The notes beneath the pieces are model-generated. The model was not told where the DNA came from. It saw only the letters and a list, made by a program, of their open reading frames with translations, and did not search any database. A stretch of 5,208 bases of DNA from an uncultured Clostridia bacterium. GTDB lineage: Bacteria > Bacillota > Clostridia > Christensenellales > Aristaeellaceae. Made by a program: the position numbers and the translations under genes. Shown piece after piece: positions 1 to 5,109 of this stretch. Position 1 is the first letter of the stretch, and each line of letters starts with the position of its first letter. The stretch is from contig CAKUFB010000198.1 in the NCBI GenBank assembly GCA_934647145.1, positions 1 to 5,208 on the forward strand. Reading direction: 5' to 3'.

Positions 1-28
1 GCTCAAAGATGTGTGGATCTCCGAACTC

Positions 29-118
29 GTCGGCAGTGCCGACAGCCACTTGCTGCCGCCGATTCTATCGACGAATTCGAGAACCATAGATTAAAGTTCT
101 CGAATTCTGCCTTTCCGA
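29..118 (-). repeat. 90-bp structured dispersed repeat, left copy
   Basis: This block matches bases 5020-5109 in inverted orientation over the full 90 bp without gaps, with about 9 mismatches counted by eye. It contains two hairpins. One is GTCGGC/GCCGAC at 29-43, next to a reverse-oriented GGCAGCAAGTGG motif (46-57). The other is a perfect 12-bp stem, GAATTCGAGAAC (73-84) with GTTCTCGAATTC (96-107), around an 11-nt loop. The right copy changes one base pair of this stem on both sides (A-T to G-C), so pairing is kept. The block can be read as a short open frame, but most differences between the copies would change amino acids, so I treat it as non-coding. Function is unknown. Confidence 0.85.
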
Positions 119-224
119 ACCCCTCCGCCCGCGCTGCGGGCACCTCCCCTTTCAGGAGAGGCACGGTTAACGCAATCAAGGCGCCCCTGAAAGGGAAGCT
201 GTCACTATAGGTGACTGAGGGGGC
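119..224. repeat. MITE-like imperfect palindrome of hairpins
   Basis: The left half has CCCTCC, then a 6-bp hairpin GCCCGC/GCGGGC (127-141), then CCTCCCC-TTTCA-GGAGAGG (143-161, one mismatch). The right half repeats the plan in reverse: CCCCT-GAA-AGGG (184-195), GTCAC/GTGAC with loop TATAG (201-215), then TGAGGGGG. The outer ends CCCCTC and GAGGGG are inverted. I recognise CCTCCCCTTTCAG-type repeats as common between genes in GC-rich Clostridia (established impression, not searched). It may be a non-autonomous element or a pair of REP-like units. No transposase is present and target-site duplications were not evident. Confidence 0.5.
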
Positions 225-254
225 GCACTGCCGACTGCCCCCTCACTTTTATTT
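216..254 (+). terminator. Plus-strand intrinsic terminator candidate
   Basis: A perfect 9-bp stem, TGAGGGGGC (216-224) with GCCCCCTCA (237-245), encloses a 12-nt loop and is followed on the plus strand by CTTTTATTT. No T-run follows it on the minus strand, so it would stop plus-strand transcription arriving from the left of the window. Its 5' arm overlaps the end of the MITE-like palindrome, so the repeat may have supplied half of the terminator. Confidence 0.5.
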
Positions 255-487
255 CTAAAAAAGCATCCCGGAAAACGCTCTCCCGACCACGCTGCATTCG
301 GGGAACCACGCTTGTCCTCTCCCAATGCCTTCCGTGGATCATAGTGCTTTTCGGGAGAGCTCGAGAGGGGCGGTAGACTACGCAACCGCGATGTGCTGCG
401 CCTATGAATTGCACTTTCTTTTGTCCGGCGGCAGCGAGTGGGGCCGGGCACTGCCTGGTCAGAAAGTCAGCCTCCCCAGCGTCCCCC
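250..487. other. Intergenic region 3' of the efflux operon
   Basis: No gene is supported here. Short open frames cross it on both strands but lack ribosome binding sites and recognisable protein content. It contains a 10-bp perfect inverted repeat, GCTCTCCCGA (277-286) and TCGGGAGAGC (351-360). An internal CTCTCCC (317-323) can pair with the same right arm, so two exclusive folds are possible. On the minus strand the distal end reads GATGCTTTTTTAG (256-268). This could serve as a weak terminator for the MATE operon, but the local stem (263-279) is poor. Confidence 0.4.
430..458 (+). repeat. Degenerate GGCAGC(A/G)AGTGG hairpin module
   Basis: GGCAGCGAGTGG is followed by the stem CCGGGC/GCCTGG around the loop ACT. 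This is the same module as at 4914-4941, 5081-5109 and 5111-5138, and in reverse at 29-57. The stem bases differ between copies but pairing is largely kept. It lies 30 bp beyond the stop codon of the third MATE gene. Confidence 0.6.
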
Positions 488-1837
488 TCAGCCTGCCCCG
501 AAGGCGCGCTTCTTGACGATCTGATAGGTGACGAAGTGGGCGGCGCTGATGATCATCCAGGAGATGGGATAGTTGAGGAAGAGCGTGAACCAGGTGGGGT
601 TCCAGGCGAAGAAGGTATACATCCAGATCACGCGGAACACGCACGCGCCCACGATCGAGTTGGCCATGGGGACGGCGGCGTAGCCCATGCCGCGCAGCGT
701 GCCCACCATGGAGTTCATCGTGCCGCCGAAGAAGTAGCCCGCCATCAGGATGACCAGCTTCTGCGCGCCCGCCTCGATGGAGGCCGGGTCGTCGGTGTAG
801 ATGCTCATCAGCGGATAGCGCAGCAGGAAGATCGCGCCGCCCAGCACCACCCAGATGACCAGCGACAGGAAAATGCCGATGCGGTTGATTTTCTCGATGC
901 GGTCGTACTTCTTCGCGCCCATGTTCTGGCCGACGAAGGACAGGTTGACCTGATACAGCGCGGCGGTGGCCAGACTGATGAAGCCCTCGATGCTGCTTGC
1001 GGCCGAGCTGCCCGCGATGTGCGCCGAGCCGAAGGAATTGATGCCCGACTGGATGAGCACGTTCGAAATGTTGAACATCGAGGCCTGAATGCCGCTGGGC
1101 AGGCCGATGCGCATGATCTCCTTCGCCCACTTTTTGCGGATGCGCAGGCGGCGAAGATCCAGGCGCACGCAGTTGTCCGAGCGGATCATGCACAGGATGA
1201 TCATCGCGGCGGACAGGTACTGGGAGATGGTCGTCGCCCAGGCCACGCCCGCCACGTCCATTTTAAACCCGATGACGAACAGGAGGTTCAGCACCACGTT
1301 GACCAGACCTGAGACGATCAAAAAGTACATGGGCCGTTTGGTGTCGCCCACGGCGCGCAGTATGGCCGCGGCGAAGTTGTACACGATCAGCGCGGGGGTG
1401 CCCACGAAGTAGATCTGCAGGTACTCGCTCGCGCCGCCGATCACGTCCTCCGGCGTGCCCATCAGCTCCAGCATGAAGTCCGAAACCAGCAGCCCGACGA
1501 TGCCGATCGCCACGCCGCACACCACGCTCAGGGTAACAGCCGTGTGTACGCTGTCGTTGACGCCCTGCCGGTCGCCCGCGCCGTACAGCCGCGCCGCGAC
1601 CACGCTTGCGCCCACCGCCATGCCGTTGAAAAAGCCCACCAGCAGGTTGATCAGCTGCGCCGTCGAGCCCACCGAGGCCAGCGACGTGTCGCTTGCGAAC
1701 CGGCCCACGACGATCATGTCGGCCGCGTTGTACATGATCTGCAGCACGCTCGTAATGACCACCGGGATGGCGAAAACCATCATCTTGGATAAAAGCGGGC
1801 CGGAGCACATGTCAATTTCATGACTGTGTCTGTTCAA
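488..1837 (-). CDS. MATE-family multidrug efflux transporter (third gene of operon)
   Basis: Predicted inner-membrane cation-coupled antiporter of the MATE family (PF01554-type), 449 aa, the normal length for 12 helices in two 6-helix lobes. The N-lobe shows GPLL at 13-16, YNAADMIVVGR (36-46) with Asp40 in the first helix, and GTPEDVI (127-133). The C-lobe shows GLPSGIQ (245-251), NVLIQSG (259-265), QNMGAK (304-309) and LRGMGY (381-386). The start is TTG at 1837. It has AAAGGAG nine bases upstream and gives a gap-free N-terminal alignment with the second gene (both have Met10 and GPL at 13-15). The ATG at 1810 has no ribosome binding site. The gene overlaps the end of the second gene by 20 bp, which suggests coupled translation. 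Substrate is unknown; the family exports drugs and other organic compounds in exchange for Na+ or H+. Confidence 0.93.
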   Translation of the reverse strand: MNRHSHEIDMCSGPLLSKMMVFAIPVVITSVLQIMYNAADMIVVGRFASDTSLASVGSTAQLINLLVGFFNGMAVGASVVAARLYGAGDRQGVNDSVHTAVTLSVVCGVAIGIVGLLVSDFMLELMGTPEDVIGGASEYLQIYFVGTPALIVYNFAAAILRAVGDTKRPMYFLIVSGLVNVVLNLLFVIGFKMDVAGVAWATTISQYLSAAMIILCMIRSDNCVRLDLRRLRIRKKWAKEIMRIGLPSGIQASMFNISNVLIQSGINSFGSAHIAGSSAASSIEGFISLATAALYQVNLSFVGQNMGAKKYDRIEKINRIGIFLSLVIWVVLGGAIFLLRYPLMSIYTDDPASIEAGAQKLVILMAGYFFGGTMNSMVGTLRGMGYAAVPMANSIVGACVFRVIWMYTFFAWNPTWFTLFLNYPISWMIISAAHFVTYQIVKKRAFGAG

Positions 1838-3191
1838 TCAAAGCATCTCCTTTCGGAAGTCGCCTGCGCACCGCGAAATAGCAGGCCAGCAGCGCCGCGA
1901 AGGTCACGAACCAGCTGACCGGATATGAGTAGAACAGCACCTCGAAGGTGTGCCAGCGGGCGAACACCGTCGCCAGCCAGACCATGCGCAATCCGCACAC
2001 GCCGGTAAGCACCACCAGCGTCGGCCCGAGCGAGTAGCCCATGCCGCGCAGCTGGCCGGTCACCACGTCCATGCCGCCGCAGAAGAAGTAAAACGCCATC
2101 ATGATGATCTGCTTGCGCCGGCCAAACTCCAGCACCATGGGGTCGCTGTTGTAGATGCGCAGCAGCGGCTCGCAGAACAGGATCACCGCCCCGCAGCCCA
2201 CCACATAGATGCCGAAGGTCAGCAGCAGGCAGGCGCGCAGGATGTGCGGGATGCGCTTGTAGTTCTTCGCGCCCATGTTCTGGCTGCAGAAGGTGATGGC
2301 CGCCTGATGCATGGCGTTCATCATGACGTAGATAAAGCCCTCGATATTGCCCGCCGCCGAGCTGCCCGCCACCGCGGCCGAGCCGAAGGTGTTCAGCGAC
2401 GACTGAATCAGCACGTTGGACAGCGCAAACAGCGCGCCCTGAAAGCCGGCCGGCAGACCCACGCGCACGATCTCCTTCAGCCGCGCCCAGTGGATGCGTA
2501 TGCGCCGGAGGGTCAGGCGAATGCAGTCCTCGCTCCTGAGCAGGCAGATCGTCACCATCACCGCCGACAGATACTGCGAAATGATGGTCGCCCAGGCCAC
2601 GCCGTCCACGCTCATGCCCAGCGCGATCACGAACACCAGGTTCAGGCACACGTTGACCAGGCCCGCAATCGTCAGAATGACCAGCGGACGCCTGGTGTCC
2701 CCCACCGCACGCAGGATGGCCGAGCCGAAGTTGTACAGGAGGTTGCCCGGTACGCCCAGGAAATAGATGCGCATGTACACCTCGGACAGGTCGATCACGT
2801 CCTCCGGCGTGCCCATCATCTCCAGCAGCGGCCGGCAGGCGAGCAGGCCCAGCGCGCACACGAACACGCTCGAAATCAGGCTCAGGGCGATCGAGGTATG
2901 CACGGTGTCGGACACCTCGTCGTGCGCCTGCGCGCCGTAGGCGTTGGCCACCGCCACGCTCGCGCCCACCGACAGGCCCAGGAACACCGTGATGAGCAGG
3001 TTGATCAGCGAGGCCGTCGCGCCCACCGCCGCCAGCGCCTGCTTGCCCACGTAGCGGCCCACGACGATGATGTCCGCCGCGTTGTAGAGCAGCTGCAGGA
3101 TGCTGGTGAGCATCAGCGGCAGGGTAAAGGTCAGTATCCCCGGAATCAGCGGCCCGTTGACCATATACAGACCGTCTCTTTTCTTCTTCAT
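1818..3191 (-). CDS. MATE-family multidrug efflux transporter (second gene of operon)
   Basis: Predicted membrane antiporter of 457 aa with the same two-lobe MATE plan. Visible motifs are GPLI (13-16), YNAADIIVVGR (36-46) with Asp40, GATASLINLL (57-66), GTPEDVI (127-133), RAVGDTRRP (161-169), GLPAGFQ (245-251), QNMGAK (304-309) and LRGMGY (381-386). The ATG at 3191 forms ATGA with the stop of the first gene and has GGAGGGG eight bases upstream, so coupled translation is likely. A longer open frame continues upstream to 4409, but there it is only an out-of-frame reading of the first gene. It is closer to the third gene than a chance family member would be: about 26 of the first 60 residues match without gaps, which suggests tandem duplication. 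Asp375, just before LRGMGY, is Cys in the first protein and Asn in the third, a possible specificity difference. Substrate is unknown. Confidence 0.94.
   Translation of the reverse strand: MKKKRDGLYMVNGPLIPGILTFTLPLMLTSILQLLYNAADIIVVGRYVGKQALAAVGATASLINLLITVFLGLSVGASVAVANAYGAQAHDEVSDTVHTSIALSLISSVFVCALGLLACRPLLEMMGTPEDVIDLSEVYMRIYFLGVPGNLLYNFGSAILRAVGDTRRPLVILTIAGLVNVCLNLVFVIALGMSVDGVAWATIISQYLSAVMVTICLLRSEDCIRLTLRRIRIHWARLKEIVRVGLPAGFQGALFALSNVLIQSSLNTFGSAAVAGSSAAGNIEGFIYVMMNAMHQAAITFCSQNMGAKNYKRIPHILRACLLLTFGIYVVGCGAVILFCEPLLRIYNSDPMVLEFGRRKQIIMMAFYFFCGGMDVVTGQLRGMGYSLGPTLVVLTGVCGLRMVWLATVFARWHTFEVLFYSYPVSWFVTFAALLACYFAVRRRLPKGDALIEQTQS
1847..1853 (-). promoter_or_regulatory. Ribosome binding site setting the TTG start of the third MATE gene
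   Basis: AAAGGAG lies inside the last codons of the second gene, with 9 bases between it and TTG at 1837. The nearer ATG at 1846-1844 runs into a stop after two codons, so the TTG is the best-placed start. Confidence 0.75.
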
Positions 3192-4543
3192 GCGCAGCAC
3201 CCCTCCACGGGCATTCTTCTCTTCACAATGAAATAACAGATCATATGCGCCGCGCTTGTCACCAGCCAGGTGAACGGATAGCACAGCATCAGCACCACAA
3301 ACGTGGGCTTCCACGCAAACGCCGTGTACATCCACGCCACGCGCAGCGCGCACACGCCGAGCAGCGACACAACCGTGGGCAGGATCGAATAACCCATCCC
3401 GCGAATCAGGCCGCTGACCACGCACATCACGCCCACCAGCGCATAGGTACTCAGCTGGATGAGCAGCCGCTCCGCGCCGAAGCGCACCACGTCGCTCTCC
3501 GTCGCAAAGATGCGCACCAGCGGCTCGCGCAGCAGGCAGCACAAGAGGCCTGAGGCCGCCATCAGCAGCGTGGACAGGATCAGGCAGGCATGCAGTACCT
3601 TCGGCAGGCGCTCGTACCTCTTCGCGCCCATGTTCTGCCCGGCGAAGATGGTCGCCGCCTGCCCCAGCGCGTCCACGATCAGGTAGACCATGCTCTCGAT
3701 GTTGCTGGCCGCCGCGTTGCCCGCCACCGCCGCCGAGCCGAACGAGTTGACGCCCGACTGAATCACGACGTTCGATATGCTGAACAGCGCGCTCTGAAGC
3801 GCCGCCGGCACGCCGATGCGCAGCAGCTGGCCAAGCTCCTTCCGGTCGATGCGGAGCGCCTTCAGCCGCACCCGCACGCCGCCCGGAAGCCTGCGCATGT
3901 ACGCAAGCAGCATCACGACCGACAGCGCCTGCGAAATGACCGTCGCCCAGGCCACGCCCCGCACGCCCATGCCCAGGGCCGCCACCGAAACGAAGTTCAG
4001 CGCCACGTTCACCACGCCCGACACGATCAGCACGAACAGCGGATACCTCGTCTCTCCCGTCGCCCGCAGCGCCGCCGACGCGAACATGTACACCGCCGCG
4101 GCCGGCAGGCCCAGGAAGTAGATGCGCATGTAGGCCGTGGACTGCTCGATGATGTCCTCGGGCGTATGCATCCAGGCAAGGAAGGTATGACTGCCGAAAA
4201 AGCCGACGATCGCCGCCAGCACGCCCAGTATAAGCCCCAGCAGAATCGAGGTGTGTACCGTGTCCGACACCTCGTCGCCCCGGCCCGCGCCGAAGGCATT
4301 GGCCACCCGCACGCTGGTGCCCACCGACAGACCCAGCACCGTCTCGGTAATCAGCCAGCACAGCGTCGTCGTCGCGCCCACCGCCGCCAGCGCCGAGCCG
4401 CCCGCGCACCGGCCGACCACGACCGAATCCATCGAGTTATACAGCTGACTGAGCACGCCGGTCGCCATCAGCGGCAGCGAAAAGCGCAGCACGCTCCCCA
4501 AAAGCGGCCCTTCGCACATGTCCAGTGATCTTTTTTCCCTCAT
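3188..4543 (-). CDS. MATE-family multidrug efflux transporter (first gene of operon)
   Basis: Predicted membrane antiporter of 451 aa, first gene of the operon. Motifs are GPLL (12-15), YNSMDSVVVGR (35-45) with Asp39 in the first helix, LAAVGAT (52-58), HTPEDII (126-132), RATGETRYP (160-168), GVPAALQ (244-250), NVVIQSGVNSFGS (258-270), QNMGAK (303-308) and IRGMGY (380-385). Hydrophobic segments cover most of the length, as expected for 12 helices. The ATG at 4543 is the only usable start after the in-frame stop 42 bases upstream. It aligns with its paralogs, but only a poor Shine-Dalgarno precedes it. A 13-codon ORF ends one base before it, which may supply ribosomes by reinitiation. The C-terminus ends CCA and overlaps the next gene by 4 bp. 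Expression is probably governed by the leader and terminator at 4591-4690. Substrate is unknown. Confidence 0.94.
   Translation of the reverse strand: MREKRSLDMCEGPLLGSVLRFSLPLMATGVLSQLYNSMDSVVVGRCAGGSALAAVGATTTLCWLITETVLGLSVGTSVRVANAFGAGRGDEVSDTVHTSILLGLILGVLAAIVGFFGSHTFLAWMHTPEDIIEQSTAYMRIYFLGLPAAAVYMFASAALRATGETRYPLFVLIVSGVVNVALNFVSVAALGMGVRGVAWATVISQALSVVMLLAYMRRLPGGVRVRLKALRIDRKELGQLLRIGVPAALQSALFSISNVVIQSGVNSFGSAAVAGNAAASNIESMVYLIVDALGQAATIFAGQNMGAKRYERLPKVLHACLILSTLLMAASGLLCCLLREPLVRIFATESDVVRFGAERLLIQLSTYALVGVMCVVSGLIRGMGYSILPTVVSLLGVCALRVAWMYTAFAWKPTFVVLMLCYPFTWLVTSAAHMICYFIVKRRMPVEGCCA
3200..3206 (-). promoter_or_regulatory. Ribosome binding site setting the start of the second MATE gene
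   Basis: GGAGGGG sits within the last codons of the first gene, 8 bases before ATG at 3191. It fixes the start and rules out the long upstream extension of the same frame. Confidence 0.75.
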
Positions 4544-4544
4544 G

Positions 4545-4586
4545 TCATCGCCGCGGCTCGCCTGCCGCGTTCCCCTTCGCTTTCAT
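4545..4586 (-). CDS. Possible 13-codon upstream ORF coupled to the first MATE gene
   Basis: ATG at 4586 opens a frame for MKAKGNAAGEPRR that stops one base before the ATG of the first MATE gene. It lies after the attenuator hairpin, so it is transcribed only on read-through. It has no evident Shine-Dalgarno of its own. The case for it is its position: the MATE gene also lacks a good ribosome binding site, and termination-reinitiation across one base is a known coupling arrangement. A chance frame is quite possible. Confidence 0.3.
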   Translation of the reverse strand: MKAKGNAAGEPRR

Positions 4587-4590
4587 CCAA

Positions 4591-4627
4591 CTAAAACAAG
4601 CCCGTTCTGATCGCTTCAGAACGAGCT
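4591..4627 (-). terminator. Intrinsic terminator between leader ORF and efflux operon (putative attenuator)
   Basis: On the minus strand AGCTCGTTCTGA (4627-4616) pairs with TCAGAACGGGCT (4610-4599) around the loop AGCGA. That gives 12 bp with one G-T wobble, followed by TGTTTTAG. It starts 3 nt after the stop of the 19-codon leader ORF and ends about 50 bases before the first MATE gene. A terminator here, between promoter and operon, makes sense only as a conditional one. The T-run is interrupted by one G and one A, which may allow partial read-through. Confidence 0.75.
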
Positions 4628-4630
4628 CTG

Positions 4631-4690
4631 TCAAACGGTTCGGCCCAGCGCACACGCCCGCCCCCCAGGGCAGCAAATCATACTCTTCAT
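4631..4690 (-). CDS. 19-residue leader peptide upstream of the MATE operon
   Basis: The frame encodes MKSMICCPGGRACALGRTV. It starts at ATG with a strong Shine-Dalgarno, GGAGGG (4703-4698), 7 bases upstream, better than that of the first MATE gene. The stop codon is 3 nt before the 5' arm of the terminator. Promoter, well-translated short ORF, terminator, then resistance-type transporter genes is the known layout of ribosome-mediated attenuation in Bacillota. I infer that this peptide senses slowed or stalled ribosomes, perhaps caused by a ribosome-targeting compound that the MATE pumps export. Three Cys, including a CC pair, leave open sensing of cysteine supply instead. I recognise no known stalling motif. 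Confidence 0.65.
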   Translation of the reverse strand: MKSMICCPGGRACALGRTV

Positions 4691-4697
4691 GGCCGTA

Positions 4698-4703
4698 CCC
4701 TCC
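4698..4703 (-). promoter_or_regulatory. Strong ribosome binding site of the leader ORF
   Basis: GGAGGG is spaced 7 bases from ATG at 4690. Its strength contrasts with the weak site before the first MATE gene and is the main evidence that the leader is translated. Confidence 0.7.
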
Positions 4704-4729
4704 GCTGAAATGGAATGTTGTCTAGTGTG

Positions 4730-4758
4730 GTTATAGCATATTCAGGGGGGAAATAACA
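4730..4758 (-). promoter_or_regulatory. Promoter of the leader and MATE operon (extended -10)
   Basis: The minus strand reads TGCTATAAC (4738-4730): a -10 TATAAC preceded by an extended-10 TG. The position expected for a -35 with a 17-bp spacer (4758-4753, TGTTAT) is a poor match, which an extended -10 can tolerate. Transcription would start near 4723 and give a leader of about 33 nt before the first ORF. The surrounding DNA is AT-rich compared with the genes. Confidence 0.55.
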
Positions 4759-4819
4759 GCCCTCTTTTGTTAATTTTATATGGCATCGACAGCTTGTTGC
4801 CGCCTTCATGACAAATCCG

Positions 4820-4850
4820 CGCAATCTTTGCGTCAGATCAAGGTCAAATC
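4820..4850. promoter_or_regulatory. Possible operator: palindrome plus direct repeat upstream of the promoter
   Basis: CGCAA-TCT-TTGCG (4820-4832) is a 13-bp palindrome. Beside it GTCAGATC (4832-4839) and GTCAAATC (4843-4850) form a direct repeat at 11-bp spacing, one helical turn. It lies about 85-115 bp upstream of the -10. No regulator gene is in the window, so this is only a candidate site. Confidence 0.25.
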
Positions 4851-4854
4851 AAAA

Positions 4855-4890
4855 GAATGAAAAGAAGCGACTCCCCGGGGGTATCGCTTC
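4855..4890 (-). terminator. Minus-strand intrinsic terminator upstream of the operon
   Basis: GAAGCGA (4890-4884) pairs with TCGCTTC (4870-4864), with an inner CCCC/GGGG stem. It is followed on the minus strand by TTTTCATTCTTTTG. It would stop transcription entering from the right, so the MATE operon depends on its own promoter. Confidence 0.7.
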
Positions 4891-4903
4891 CGCGGATCGT
4901 TTG

Positions 4904-5011
4904 CCTGCCGGCCGGCAGCAAGTGGGTGCGGGCACTGCCCGGCGGACAAACTTCGGTGGGGGTCTGGGGGAGCGCAAAGCGAAGCGGAGCCTCCCCCAGC
5001 CAGAGAGCCTG
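4904..5011 (+). repeat. 108-bp direct repeat, copy 1 (197-bp period)
   Basis: It matches 5101-5208 with 2 mismatches (4911 and 4976). It contains the GGCAGCAAGTGG module with hairpin CGGGC-ACT-GCCCG (4929-4941) and a 9-bp stem CTGGGGGAG/CTCCCCCAG (4964-4972, 4991-4999). No protein-coding signal was seen. It appears to be one unit of an intergenic array. Confidence 0.9.
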
Positions 5012-5019
5012 TGGGAAGC

Positions 5020-5109
5020 TCGGAAAGGCAGAATTCGGGAACTCCAATTTATGGTTCCCGAATTCGTCAATAGAACCCGCGGCAGCAAGTGGCTGTCGGC
5101 CCTGCCGAC
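5020..5109 (+). repeat. 90-bp structured dispersed repeat, right copy (inverted relative to 29-118)
   Basis: It is about 90% identical by hand count to the reverse complement of 29-118, with no gaps. The 12-bp stem GAATTCGGGAAC (5031-5042) with GTTCCCGAATTC (5054-5065) keeps the same 11-nt loop length, although the loop sequence differs. The hairpin GTCGGC-CCT-GCCGAC is at 5095-5109. With the left copy it brackets the whole MATE operon as an inverted pair about 4.9 kb apart. Confidence 0.85.

Noticed and set aside
13..210. Small ORF over the left repeat, and similar ORFs at 4844-5146 minus
   Set aside because: They translate the same 90-bp repeat into related peptides, but most differences between the copies change amino acids while hairpin pairing is kept. 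That fits structured repeat DNA, not a gene.
1818..4409. A continuous 863-codon minus-strand open frame
   Set aside because: Upstream of 3191 it is an out-of-frame reading of the first MATE gene with no membrane-protein character. The real gene starts at ATG 3191 with a good ribosome binding site.
404..4528. Long plus-strand open frames at 404-1312, 1950-3236 and 3590-4528
   Set aside because: They are antisense shadows of GC-rich genes. Their translations are His/Arg/Gln/Ala-rich with no domain pattern, while the minus strand encodes clear MATE motifs.
4631..4690. Classical amino-acid biosynthesis attenuator
   Set aside because: The leader has no long run of one amino acid (only one CC pair), and the downstream genes are efflux pumps. 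Cysteine sensing is not excluded but is less likely.
4832..4850. Alternative promoter with TTGACC as -35
   Set aside because: No plausible -10 lies 16-18 bases downstream on the minus strand; the extended -10 at 4738-4730 is better placed.
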